A DNA stretch of 10,453 nucleotides from an uncultured Desulfovibrio sp. (GCA_945871415.1 CAMBWG010000047.1:1-10453); one strand, 5' to 3'. Shown: positions 1 to 7,017, counted from the first letter of the stretch. Numbers and translations: made by a program. Notes: generated by a model not told the origin, from the letters alone.

Positions 1-159
1 AAATACCTCAACAAAGGCTATCTGAGCGGCCCCTATGCCCTTGGGGACGTGCGCCTGTATGTTTCTCCCGGCACGGCGCTCTCGGCCTCCCATCCCTTCC
101 GCCTCGGCGCGGCGGCATCCCGGATTCCTCTGCTGATCCTGCGCGCGCCGCGGGACTGA
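1..159 (+). CDS. Probable metallophosphoesterase, C-terminal fragment
   Basis: Frame 1 is open from the window edge to a TGA at 157-159, giving the last 52 residues of a protein whose start lies outside the window. The fragment reads GYLSGPYALGDVRLYVSPG and later FRLGAAASRIPLLILR. This matches the usual C-terminal pattern of YkuE-like calcineurin-type metallophosphoesterases: a G-x-Y stretch, a strand ending in YVS-x-G, then P-x-RLG and a final hydrophobic strand. The metal-binding histidines and aspartates would lie upstream, so catalytic competence cannot be judged. Members of this family hydrolyse phosphoesters, and some act on lipid-linked substrates at the membrane. Most likely terminator: the hairpin in repeat copy A, about 115 bp downstream. 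The family call rests on a short tail and is tentative; that this is a real gene end is more certain, because codon use and composition match the rest of the window. Confidence 0.6.
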   Translation, partial: KYLNKGYLSGPYALGDVRLYVSPGTALSASHPFRLGAAASRIPLLILRAPRD

Positions 160-214
160 TCCGTCGGCGCGTTCCTTGCCTTTTGACAACCATTGACAAA
201 TAATGTTTTTCCCA

Positions 215-356
215 GAGCATATTCAATTTGAAACGCACGGCGTTTCAAACTCTACGGCCTGTCGTTTCACGGAAAAAGCGCGGTTTTTCCGCGCTTTTTT
301 GACCGGGCGGCGCTGTCCGCCGCCTCGCGTTTTACCTTTTTCAAAGCTAAAACGCT
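215..356 (+). repeat. Intergenic palindromic repeat, copy A
   Basis: First of five related copies in the window. It carries four hairpins in fixed order. H1 is TTTGAAACGC paired with GCGTTTCAAA (227-249, 3-base loop). H2 is the A-run/T-run hairpin around 271-299. H3 is GGCGGCG with CGCCGCC (306-324). H4 is GCGTTTT with AAAACGC (327-355). The shared linker ACGGCCTGTCG lies between H1 and H2. The element starts GAGC and is followed by GCTC at 354-357, a possible minimal terminal inverted repeat. It sits between the phosphoesterase gene and the secretion operon. Confidence 0.85.
273..300 (+). terminator. Intrinsic terminator formed by hairpin H2 of repeat copy A
   Basis: AAAAAGCGCGG (273-283) pairs perfectly with CCGCGCTTTTT (289-299) over a TTTTT loop, and the 3' arm ends in six T. 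This is a textbook Rho-independent terminator on the plus strand, with a matching A-run that could serve the opposite strand. It would end transcription from the phosphoesterase gene. In the other copies the equivalent hairpin pairs in the register GCGGAAAAA/TTTTTCCGC and lacks a T tail as clean as this one. Confidence 0.7.
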
Positions 357-391
357 CCAGGGTCAGAACTCATCATCAGATGTTGATTCCC
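357..391 (+). repeat. Decayed copy of the GGGTCAGGACTCAT palindrome
   Basis: The stretch starting GGGTCAGAACTCATCATC matches the left arm of the strong palindrome at 4711-4741 (GGGTCAGGACTCATTA) at nearly every base, and a preceding CTCC is also shared. The right arm here (GATGTTGATTCCCC) only partly pairs with it, so the hairpin has decayed. In both places the motif lies next to a repeat copy: after the GCTC end of copy A, and beyond the H1 end of reversed copy B. Confidence 0.45.
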
Positions 392-535
392 CAGCATATT
401 TGCCTTTTCATGATATAAAAAAATAAAACATCATTGCATGTTACAAAAAATCCATCTTTACCCGCCGGCACATGACGCGCGGGTTTCGGGGAAGATGGGG
501 GAGTTTGAGGGGGAGTTTACGGGAACGCCATTCCT

Positions 536-593
536 CCTTTGCTGCGGAAGGGCCGGGCCCTTTTTGCCGCAGGCATCGACAGCGGAGCAAAGG
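536..593 (+). promoter_or_regulatory. Nested hairpin in the leader of the secretion operon; possible attenuator
   Basis: An outer stem CCTTTGCT (536-543) / AGCAAAGG (586-593) encloses an inner hairpin. In the inner hairpin AAGGGC (548-553) pairs with GCCCTT (557-562) over a CGG loop and is followed by TTT, and it is flanked by GCGG (544-547) and CCGC (567-570), which also pair. The inner hairpin plus T-run resembles a weak intrinsic terminator about 110 bases before the transporter start, so the leader could work by attenuation. No ligand-binding riboswitch class is recognisable and no leader peptide is evident. The pairings are seen in sequence; the function is inference. Confidence 0.35.
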
Positions 594-673
594 GTTTTCT
601 CCCCCCTCAGGAAAACCGTAATGAGTCCCGAGCCTAACGGGCAGACGTTCTGCTGAAAAGGATACCGTCTTTC

Positions 674-3205
674 ATGGATTCCGTCGCCACGCTGCTTCCC
701 TGTATCGAAGCCCTCTGCAAGGATCTGGCTCTTGCGCCGGACGCGGCAGACAAGCGCCGCCTTCTGGAGGCGGATACGCAGGGCGCTCCTGAACAGATGC
801 TCCATCTGCTGCGTGGCTGCGGTCTCCGGCCCCGGCTGATTGCGGGTCGTCAGGAATTGCCGGAGCGGTACGACGGGCCGCTGCTGGCCATGATTGATCG
901 GCGCTCATGGGTGTATGTCCCGGCGTATGGCCGCGACACGCAGGAAACGCTGGAAATCTTCGATCCGCGGGCCGGAGGCGCGGTCACGGTGTCCTGTGCC
1001 CAGTTCCGGCAGCGCTGGGACGGGCCCGCCGTTCTCTGCGTCCGTCGGACCGTGCGCCCGGCCCGCCGCCGGCCGGAAGGGCTGCAATGCCTTTGCGTCA
1101 TCGGGCGGCATCATGGTCTGGATCTGGACGAAGCCCGGCTTGCTCATAGTCACGCCATTGACGGCGATACCATTTCCCTGTTGCAGCTTCGGGAAATTGC
1201 ACGGGACTGCGGCCTTCACGGCCGCATCCGCCCCCTTTCATGGGAGCGGGCGCTGGCGTTCCACGACGTTTTTCCGGTGCTGGCCGCAACGCGTGCGGGC
1301 GGTTTCGCCATTCTCTGCAATATTCAGAAGACGGAGAACGGCGAAACGGGCATTCAGGCGCTCTTTCCCGCTGCGGGGGACGCCTCCTCCCCGGCGGCCC
1401 TGCGTCTTCTGAATCGCGCCGCCTTTGAGGAGCTTCTTGCCGACACGGCGCTGCTGCTCAAACGCCGCCATGCCGTCGACGACCCGGAGCAGCCCTTCGG
1501 GCTGCCCTGGTTCCTGCCGGAATTTCTGCGGCACAAGCGGGTCTTTGCCCAGATTGCGCTGGCGGTTGCCATCATCACCGTCATTTCCCTGCTGACGCCG
1601 CTCTTTTTTCAGCTTGTCATCGACAAGGTGCTTCCGCACCGGACCTATGCGACGCTCAACGTGCTTGCCGCAGGCATGGCGGGGGCCATCCTCTACAACT
1701 GCGTTCTGGAATTCCTGAAAAATTATCTGCTGCTGTTCGCCACCAGCAAGATTGACATCATGCTGAGTCTGCGGACATTCCGTCATCTCATGCGTCTGCC
1801 CCTGAGCTTTTTTGAAAGCGTTCCCGCGGGGCTGATCCTGAAACATATCCAGCAGACGGAAAAAATACGCGGCTTCCTTTCCGGCAATCTCTTCTTTACG
1901 CTGCTCGATCTCTGCTCCCTGCTGATCTTCCTTCCCTTTCTCTTCCTTTACAGCCCGGCGCTGACGGCCGTTGTCTTCGGCTTTTCCCTGCTGATTGCGC
2001 TGGTGGTGGTCGCGCTTATCAGGCCCTTTCAGAAACGCCTTGATATTCTCTATGCCACGGAAGGCAAACGGCAGAGCTGCCTTGTGGAATCCATACGCGG
2101 CATTCACACCATCAAATCGCTGGCCCTCGAACCCCGCAGGGAAAAGGAATGGAACGACAACACAGCCTTTGCCGTTCAGTCCTGCTTCAATGTGGGCAAA
2201 ATATCCGTAACCGCCAGAACGCTCAGTCAGGCTCTGGAAATGCTGATGAACATTGCCGTTGTCTGGTACGGCGCGCATCTTGTCTTCGATATGCGGCTCA
2301 GCATCGGGGCGCTTGTGGCCTTCCAGATGATTTCCGCCCGCGTCAGCTCCCCGCTGGTCAGATTCGTGTCGCTGATTCACGAATATCAGCAGATTGCTCT
2401 GTCTGTGCGTATGCTCGGCGTCGTCATGAACAGCAGACCGGAATCCGACGGCGGCAGACTGTGCCCGGAAATCCGGGGCGACATCGAATTTCATGAAGCC
2501 ACCTTCCGTTACAGGCCCGATCTGCAACCCGCTCTCGACGCCGTGACCCTGCGCGTCGCTCCCGGAGAAATCCTCGGCATTGTCGGCCGTTCCGGCTCCG
2601 GAAAAAGCACCATAGCCAAACTGACGCAGGCCATGTACGCGCCGCAGGAGGGCTTTCTGCGTATGGACGGCACAGATATCCGGGAGCTGGACAAAGCCCA
2701 TCTGCGCCGCAACATCGGCGTCGTGCTTCAGGAAAACTATTTCTTCCACGGCACCATCCGCGACAATATCCGCCTTGCCCGCCCCGACGCCACGCCGGAA
2801 GACGTCATCTCCGCCGCCCGGCTTGCGGGCGCGCACGAATTCATCAGCAGACTGCATACCGGTTACGACACCGTGCTGGAAGAAAACGCGGTCAATCTCT
2901 CCGGCGGTCAGAAGCAGCGTCTGGCCATTGCGCGGGCCCTGATTACCTCGCCCCGGATTCTTATCTTCGACGAAGCCACCTCGGCGCTCGATCCCGAAAG
3001 CGAATGGGACATTTCCCGCAATCTCCGGCAGATGGCGCAGGGCAGGACCGTGCTCATGATTGCGCACCGCCTGTCTCTCATGCGCCATGCCGACCGCATC
3101 ATCGTCCTGGACAGGGGCCGCATCGTGCAGCAGGGCAGCCATGCAGCGCTTCTGGCGCAGCCGGGGTTGTACAGCACCTTCTGGCGGCAGCAGACGGGGG
3201 GTTAG
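674..3205 (+). CDS. Type I secretion ABC transporter/permease with two C39-like domains
   Basis: Inner-membrane HlyB/LapB-type ATPase (843 aa) that would bind an unfolded substrate and drive it through a HlyD/TolC conduit. The ATPase domain (about 600-840) is intact: Walker A GRSGSGKST (638-646), Q-loop Q686, signature LSGGQ (742-746), Walker B ILIFDE (762-767), D-loop SALD and switch H798. The membrane domain (about 285-575) closely resembles HlyB, with LTPLFFQLVIDKVLPHR near 307-323. The N-terminus is odd. Residues 1-125 and 134-265 each look like a peptidase C39 fold, so the protein is about 130 aa longer than the usual 710. Both copies lack catalytic residues: in the second, Glu135 (PEGLQCL) stands where the Cys should be, and Gly210 (GGFAIL) replaces the His. 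The first keeps only an FDP motif (96-98). They should therefore act as chaperone-like docking domains rather than proteases. AAGGA at 658-662 lies 11 bases before the ATG. The adaptor gene follows after 3 bp. Confidence 0.93.
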   Translation: MDSVATLLPCIEALCKDLALAPDAADKRRLLEADTQGAPEQMLHLLRGCGLRPRLIAGRQELPERYDGPLLAMIDRRSWVYVPAYGRDTQETLEIFDPRAGGAVTVSCAQFRQRWDGPAVLCVRRTVRPARRRPEGLQCLCVIGRHHGLDLDEARLAHSHAIDGDTISLLQLREIARDCGLHGRIRPLSWERALAFHDVFPVLAATRAGGFAILCNIQKTENGETGIQALFPAAGDASSPAALRLLNRAAFEELLADTALLLKRRHAVDDPEQPFGLPWFLPEFLRHKRVFAQIALAVAIITVISLLTPLFFQLVIDKVLPHRTYATLNVLAAGMAGAILYNCVLEFLKNYLLLFATSKIDIMLSLRTFRHLMRLPLSFFESVPAGLILKHIQQTEKIRGFLSGNLFFTLLDLCSLLIFLPFLFLYSPALTAVVFGFSLLIALVVVALIRPFQKRLDILYATEGKRQSCLVESIRGIHTIKSLALEPRREKEWNDNTAFAVQSCFNVGKISVTARTLSQALEMLMNIAVVWYGAHLVFDMRLSIGALVAFQMISARVSSPLVRFVSLIHEYQQIALSVRMLGVVMNSRPESDGGRLCPEIRGDIEFHEATFRYRPDLQPALDAVTLRVAPGEILGIVGRSGSGKSTIAKLTQAMYAPQEGFLRMDGTDIRELDKAHLRRNIGVVLQENYFFHGTIRDNIRLARPDATPEDVISAARLAGAHEFISRLHTGYDTVLEENAVNLSGGQKQRLAIARALITSPRILIFDEATSALDPESEWDISRNLRQMAQGRTVLMIAHRLSLMRHADRIIVLDRGRIVQQGSHAALLAQPGLYSTFWRQQTGG

Positions 3206-3208
3206 CGC

Positions 3209-4501
3209 ATGCGCCTTCCCTTTGCCGCGCGGCGACAAGAGGCCGAAGTCAACGAATTCCGGCCCGACGCCCTGGAGATACAGCATGCCCCCCTGCCCTG
3301 GTGGGCCGACTCCGTCCTGCTGGGGCTGGCCTGCTTCTTTTTTGCCGCCCTTGCCTGGGCCTGTCTGGGTAAGGTGGACATCATCATTACCGCTCAGGGA
3401 AAAATCATTTCCCAGTCGCCGCCCATAGAGCTGCGCCCGCTGGAACGCACCGTTCTCAAGGCCGTAAAGGTGCGGGTCGGGGATCAGGTCAGGAAAGGAC
3501 AGGTGCTGATGACCTTTGATCCCGTCTTCACGGCGGCAGAGGCGGAGAAACTTGCCGAGGAAGTCAAAAAATACTCGGCCCAGCACGATCGTCTGGCCGC
3601 GGAACTGGAAAAACGGGACTACGTCCCCGCATCCGACAGCGTCGAAACCCGCTGGCAGCAGACCCTTTTTCAGACGCGGAAAAAACTCTATCGGGAAAGC
3701 CTGGCCTCCTATGATGAGGATATTGAAAGGATCACGCTTTCCTTTCGGGACAAAAGCGAACAGCTCGCCCTGTACCGCGACATGGAGAATCTCTACCGTA
3801 AAACAAAAGGCGCCATTTCTCTTAAGGAAATAAAGGAATTGCAGCTGTCCCGAATGCAGCTGGAAGCGGACATGCGTTCCCTGCTTCAGGAAAGACTGAC
3901 GGCGCAGGCCAAAAGAAACGCCTTTATCGAAGATTGGGAAGCCCGCGCGGTTGAGGAACTTGTGCAGATTCAGCAGGAGCTGACGGCGCGTCGGAAGGAG
4001 CTTGAAAAAATCCGGCAGCTTCAATCCTACGTTTCCCTCTGCGCACCCGAAGACGGCGTCGTCCACACCATCGCGCCGGTGTCCATCGGCTCAGCCGTAC
4101 GCGAGGTGGAACCGCTCATGACGCTGGTCCCTCTGCATCAGGGGCTGGAAGCCGAAGTCAGCATCCCCTCGGAATATATAGGCAAGGTAGCCGCAGGGCA
4201 TGACGCGCGCCTCAAGCTGACGCCCTTTCCCTTCCAGAAGTACGGCACGCTCGACGGCACCGTGCGCTACATCTCCCGCGACGCCTTTACGGAGACCGCC
4301 GAAGACGGCGGCAGGCATCTCCAGTACATGGCGCGCATCGCCATTGACGCAAACACGCTGGAGCGCAAACGGCGGGAAGGTCTTTTTATTCTCCCCGGCA
4401 TGGAGCTTACCGCGGAAATCCTTGCCGGAAAGCGTCGCATTATCGAATACCTTACCTATCCGCTGATCAAATCGCTCGACGAAGCCATGCGCGAACCCTG
4501 A
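3209..4501 (+). CDS. HlyD-family periplasmic adaptor (membrane fusion protein)
   Basis: This 430-residue adaptor would link the ABC transporter in the inner membrane to the TolC channel across the periplasm. A short cytoplasmic N-terminus (1-30) is followed by one membrane segment (about 31-53, WWADSVLLGLACFFFAALAW). The first half of a lipoyl/barrel-sandwich domain follows (about 60-105, with LKAVKVRVGDQVRKGQVLM). A long charged helical region (about 105-270) should form the coiled-coil hairpin. Next come the second half-motif (CAPEDGVVHTIAPVSIGSAV, 278-297), a beta-barrel region, and the family's C-terminal signature (GKRRIIEYLTYPLIKSLDEA, 407-426). The length is normal for HlyD-type adaptors. 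It starts 3 bp after the transporter stop, within a G-rich run (3196-3201) that can serve as ribosome binding site, so the two genes are almost certainly cotranscribed and translationally coupled. Confidence 0.93.
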   Translation: MRLPFAARRQEAEVNEFRPDALEIQHAPLPWWADSVLLGLACFFFAALAWACLGKVDIIITAQGKIISQSPPIELRPLERTVLKAVKVRVGDQVRKGQVLMTFDPVFTAAEAEKLAEEVKKYSAQHDRLAAELEKRDYVPASDSVETRWQQTLFQTRKKLYRESLASYDEDIERITLSFRDKSEQLALYRDMENLYRKTKGAISLKEIKELQLSRMQLEADMRSLLQERLTAQAKRNAFIEDWEARAVEELVQIQQELTARRKELEKIRQLQSYVSLCAPEDGVVHTIAPVSIGSAVREVEPLMTLVPLHQGLEAEVSIPSEYIGKVAAGHDARLKLTPFPFQKYGTLDGTVRYISRDAFTETAEDGGRHLQYMARIAIDANTLERKRREGLFILPGMELTAEILAGKRRIIEYLTYPLIKSLDEAMREP

Positions 4502-4571
4502 TCCGCGCGCTTTTCCGCCGCGCTCTCTTTCCGTCGCCATCGTTCCCCAAGGCAAAGCCGCCTGCCCGCGC

Positions 4572-4702
4572 TGCCGGGAGACGCCCTCCGGCAAAAACGC
4601 GAGGCGCCCGACGCCGCCCGCTCCGAAGAGAGCGGAAAAACCGCGCTTTTTCCGCAAAACCACAAGCCGTATGGTTTGAAACGCACAGCGTTTCAAACTG
4701 AA
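4572..4702 (-). repeat. Intergenic palindromic repeat, copy B (inverted)
   Basis: Read on the minus strand this matches copies A, C, D and E: H1 GTTTGAAACGC/GCGTTTCAAAC (4674-4698, 11-bp stem), linker CATACGGCTTGTGG, H2 GCGGAAAAA/TTTTTCCGC (4632-4655), H3 as a shorter GGCG/CGCC hairpin, and a terminal hairpin TGCCGG(G)AG/CTCCGGCA (4572-4593). It is the only copy in this orientation and lies between the adaptor and channel genes, leaving 259 bp between their coding regions. The H2 hairpin may reduce read-through into the channel gene. Confidence 0.85.
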
Positions 4703-4710
4703 GATACTCC

Positions 4711-4741
4711 GGGGTCAGGACTCATTAATGAGTCCTGCCCC
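4711..4741 (+). repeat. Near-perfect palindrome next to repeat copy B
   Basis: Positions 4716-4737 are a perfect 22-base palindrome centred on ATTAAT. Outside it GGGG (4711-4714) pairs with CCCC (4738-4741), with T4715 as a single bulge. The resulting long hairpin ends only about seven bases before the ribosome binding site of the channel gene and is followed by TAAAAAAAA. A decayed version lies at 357-391. As DNA it could be an operator or a recombination/transposase recognition site; as RNA it could affect translation start. GGGGTCAG-type ends resemble, from memory, palindromes linked to REP-associated (IS200/Y1-like) transposases, but no such gene is here. Confidence 0.7.
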
Positions 4742-4748
4742 TAAAAAA

Positions 4749-4755
4749 AAGGAAG
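4749..4755 (+). promoter_or_regulatory. Ribosome binding site deciding the TolC start
   Basis: AAGGAAG lies five bases before the ATG at 4761. An in-frame ATG at 4728 has no such site, lies inside the palindrome, and would place a charged MSPAPKKKEDR extension before an otherwise clean signal peptide. The start at 4761 is therefore preferred. Confidence 0.75.
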
Positions 4756-4760
4756 ACCGC

Positions 4761-6179
4761 ATGCCCCTGCCCACATTCGGAAAGCTCCTGCCGCTGCTGC
4801 TTACCGGCATTCTGTGCCTGACCTCCGGCAACGTCCCGGCAGGAGAAGCTTCCCGTCAGTCTCCGGCCCGGGCAGGGCACGCCGTCACCCTGCGGGATAC
4901 GGTGCAGGGCGTGCTGCGGCATCACCGCGCGCTCAAGAGCGCCAAAGAAGAGCGGCGGGCGCTCCGGCAGGATCTGCGGCAGGCTCAGGCCGGTTTTGGT
5001 CCGCGCGTGGACGTGGTGGGCGAAACCGGCGCGGGCGTCATGAACGATGCCACAGCCCGTGCCGCGCACATGGAACGGGACTGGCTGAGCGTAAACACGC
5101 TTTCCGCCCAGCTGGTGCAGCCCGTCTGGGACGGCTTCGCCACACGCAGCCGGGTACGCATGGCGCAGTCCGCGCTGGACGCCGCCTCCGCCCGCGTGCT
5201 CGACACCTCGACGAACCTTGCTCTCAACGCCATTGTTGCCCATATAGACTTGCTGCGGAGCATCAGACTGTGCGATCTGGCGCGCGCCAATGTGCGTCGC
5301 CATGAAGAAATTCTCGCTCAATCTCATGAACGCCTTGCCCTGGGCGCGGATTCTCAGGCGGATGTGACGCAGGCCCAGTCGCGCCTGAGCCGTGCGCAGT
5401 CCTCCCTGGCCGAGGCGGAAGCCGGACTGCGCACGGCCCGGGCCACGTATGCCCGCCTTACGGGCCTGAGCGCCTCCCATCTGGAAGAAGCCGCGCTCCC
5501 CGCCGGCATGCCCGATTCCGCAGCGGCCCTGCTTGCTCTGGCGGAAAAGCACAATCCGGCGCTTGCGGCCTGCCTGCACGAAATCCGCCGGGCCAGAGGG
5601 GAAAAGGAATTGCAGGAATCCGGCATGTATCCTTCCTTTCAGCTGGAAGCAGGACCGGCCTACAGCGATCGCGGCGGCAGAAATGAACGCTGGGTTTCCA
5701 GTTTTGACGTGCTGGCCACCATGCGCTGGAATCTCTTCAACAGCGGCGCCGACGCGGCCGCGGTACGCGCCGCCTCGGCACGGGAACGCGCGGCCCGACA
5801 GAATTTTTATGACTATATGGACAGCCTGCGGCTGGACATGGAATCCACCTGGAACAGCTATCAGGCAGCCCGCGAACAGTACGCGCGCTATACCGATGCC
5901 GTCGCCTTCAATCAGCGGACCTGTCAGGCCTACCAGCAGCAGTTTCTGCTCGGGACCCGCAGCCTGCTGGATGTTCTGGATTCAGAAACAGAGCTGTATA
6001 CCTCGTCCAGTCAGGCCGAAACCGCACGCGGCAATATCCTTATAGGAGCCTATCGCCTTGTTGCTCTTGCCGGAGATTTGCTGCCGCGGCTGAAGATTCC
6101 CGAAGACATGCTGTCGGCCGATCCCGCTCCCGCGCCGCAGGTTCCCGGCGAAGAACACGATCTCGGCTGGTTCAAATAG
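4761..6179 (+). CDS. TolC-family outer-membrane channel of the type I system
   Basis: Outer-membrane efflux/secretion channel of 472 residues, expected to form a trimer that docks with the HlyD-type adaptor. Residues 1-28 form a Sec signal peptide (KLLPLLLTGILCL core, likely cleavage near VPAG/EAS). The mature part shows the two-fold repeated TolC layout: helical segments (about 40-75 and 130-235), strand-like stretches (about 80-120 and 295-325), and a second helical half ending FLLGTRSLLDVLDSETELYT (395-414), the hallmark of the AggA/LapE-type secretion channels (TIGR01844-like). Such channels commonly pair with LapB-type transporters, as here. The gene follows the adaptor by 259 bp that hold repeat copy B and a palindrome, so it may have its own promoter or reduced read-through. 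Its TAG stop (6177-6179) overlaps the first bases of repeat copy C. The start was chosen by the ribosome binding site at 4749-4755 and the signal peptide. Confidence 0.9.
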   Translation: MPLPTFGKLLPLLLTGILCLTSGNVPAGEASRQSPARAGHAVTLRDTVQGVLRHHRALKSAKEERRALRQDLRQAQAGFGPRVDVVGETGAGVMNDATARAAHMERDWLSVNTLSAQLVQPVWDGFATRSRVRMAQSALDAASARVLDTSTNLALNAIVAHIDLLRSIRLCDLARANVRRHEEILAQSHERLALGADSQADVTQAQSRLSRAQSSLAEAEAGLRTARATYARLTGLSASHLEEAALPAGMPDSAAALLALAEKHNPALAACLHEIRRARGEKELQESGMYPSFQLEAGPAYSDRGGRNERWVSSFDVLATMRWNLFNSGADAAAVRAASARERAARQNFYDYMDSLRLDMESTWNSYQAAREQYARYTDAVAFNQRTCQAYQQQFLLGTRSLLDVLDSETELYTSSSQAETARGNILIGAYRLVALAGDLLPRLKIPEDMLSADPAPAPQVPGEEHDLGWFK

Positions 6180-6293
6180 AGCAATTTCAGTTTGAGATGC
6201 TTCGCATACCAAACCATACGGCCTGTCGCTTCGCGGAAAAAGCGTGGTTTTCCGCCCGCTTCGGGCCGGGCGTCGGGCAGTCGGAGCTGCCCG
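6177..6293 (+). repeat. Intergenic palindromic repeat, copy C
   Basis: It begins TAGAGCAATTTCAGTTTGA, identical to copy D over this stretch, and its TAG is the stop codon of the channel gene. H1 has changed to ATGC/GCAT (6197-6207) with TTTG/CAAA outside, a paired change from the CG of other copies. H2 is GCGGAAAA/TTTTCCGC (6233-6255). The third hairpin is CGGGCAG/CTGCCCG (6274-6293). It ends seven bases before the stop of the convergent minus-strand gene and is likely the shared transcription-end region for both. Confidence 0.85.
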
Positions 6294-6299
6294 CGCGGA

Positions 6300-6998
6300 T
6301 TACTTCTTTGTCGGTGTCCCTTCCGGCAGGGCATGCGGACGGACTATCTTTTCAAAGGAACGCCCCGTCCAGTGCCAGCCGATGTCCCGGGCCACAGGCA
6401 GATGCACCATGCCGGCAGGCCCCCAGAACAGAACCTGCGCCTTGAGGCCGCCAAGGCCCAGACAGGGCAGCACCGATGCCGTCACATCTCTGGGCTGCGG
6501 GACCGCCGTATCAAAAAATTCGCTTATATCCGGGTCCTCGGGCGTATCCGCGGGCACAATGCGCCCGGAAGCGTCGCGCTTCCAGAGCTCCAGCGCGCAG
6601 ATGGGCACGCCCAGCGTGCCGATGGCCGCAAGAATTTCTCCATTTTCTTCATTGCGGAACAAACGCAGGGCAACGGCGCTGTCGCGAAACGGCAGCGCCC
6701 GGAAGGCGATCACGTCGTCCGTCTCGCCCACTATCTCCCAGAACTCGCATTGCCCGGTTGCCAGCAGTCGCTCCTTTTCCTCGTCGGGCAGCCCCTCGGC
6801 GGTATTGTCAAAAATACTGGACGGCAGCTGCTCGAAAATCTCGCGGGCCGTCACCGTCGGCAGCGGCGCGGCCTTCACGGTGCCGGAGGGCGCTCCGGCG
6901 GCCGGACCTTCGGCGGCGCAAACCGGAACAGGGCGCGTCGTCGCCGCAAGCAGCAGCATCCCCACAACAAGCATCAGGCGGACGGCGTTCGTCATCAT
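6300..6998 (-). CDS. Exported protein of unknown function
   Basis: The gene encodes 232 residues. Residues 1-29 form a signal peptide (hydrophobic core LMLVVGMLLLAA, likely cleavage at VCAA/E), followed by a low-complexity Ala/Pro/Gly linker (30-47), so the mature protein should be periplasmic or secreted. There is no lipobox. The rest looks like one folded domain with motifs such as AREIFEQLPSSIFDNTAEGL, FWEIVGETDDVIAFRALPFR, IGTLGVPICALELWK and VLPCLGLGGLKAQVLFWGP. I do not recognise an enzyme family or catalytic motif; it reads like a conserved hypothetical. The start at 6998 is chosen because GAGGAG (7004-7009, read on the minus strand) lies five bases upstream. A longer frame reaching 7100 merely reads into repeat copy D. 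The gene converges on the TolC gene and diverges from uvrA, and direct repeat copies C and D flank it closely. Confidence 0.8.
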   Translation of the reverse strand: MMTNAVRLMLVVGMLLLAATTRPVPVCAAEGPAAGAPSGTVKAAPLPTVTAREIFEQLPSSIFDNTAEGLPDEEKERLLATGQCEFWEIVGETDDVIAFRALPFRDSAVALRLFRNEENGEILAAIGTLGVPICALELWKRDASGRIVPADTPEDPDISEFFDTAVPQPRDVTASVLPCLGLGGLKAQVLFWGPAGMVHLPVARDIGWHWTGRSFEKIVRPHALPEGTPTKK

Positions 6999-7017
6999 AC
7001 GGGCTCCTCTTTCCCTT

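Larger units (their letters stand above)
160..673. other. Intergenic region upstream of the secretion operon
   Basis: No credible gene lies in these 514 bases; the short open frames run through repeat copy A or through biased GC-rich sequence and have no recognisable protein character. In order it holds two TTGACA hexamers ten bases apart (183-188, 193-198), repeat copy A (215-356) with its terminator, a decayed palindrome (357-391), an AT-rich stretch (roughly 395-460) and a GC-rich structured leader (536-593). The AT-rich stretch is the likeliest promoter area for the secretion operon because it follows the terminator, but I cannot pick a convincing -35/-10 pair. Confidence 0.6.

Noticed and set aside
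183..223. Two TTGACA hexamers ten bases apart as a promoter for the secretion operon
   Set aside because: No good -10 box lies at 16-18 bases from either, and the strong terminator at 273-300 would block a transcript heading for the operon.
438..656. Small plus-strand open frame (72 codons) before the transporter gene
   Set aside because: No ribosome binding site, no recognisable protein character, and it overlaps the structured leader.
1238..4066. Very long open frame (942 codons) on the minus strand across the transporter and adaptor genes
   Set aside because: It is the antisense shadow of two clear genes in GC-rich DNA; its translation is rich in Gly, Gln, Phe and His, with no domain, signal or family resemblance.
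4728..4760. Earlier ATG for the TolC-like gene
   Set aside because: It lies inside the palindrome, has no ribosome binding site and would spoil the signal peptide; 4761 has AAGGAAG at good spacing.
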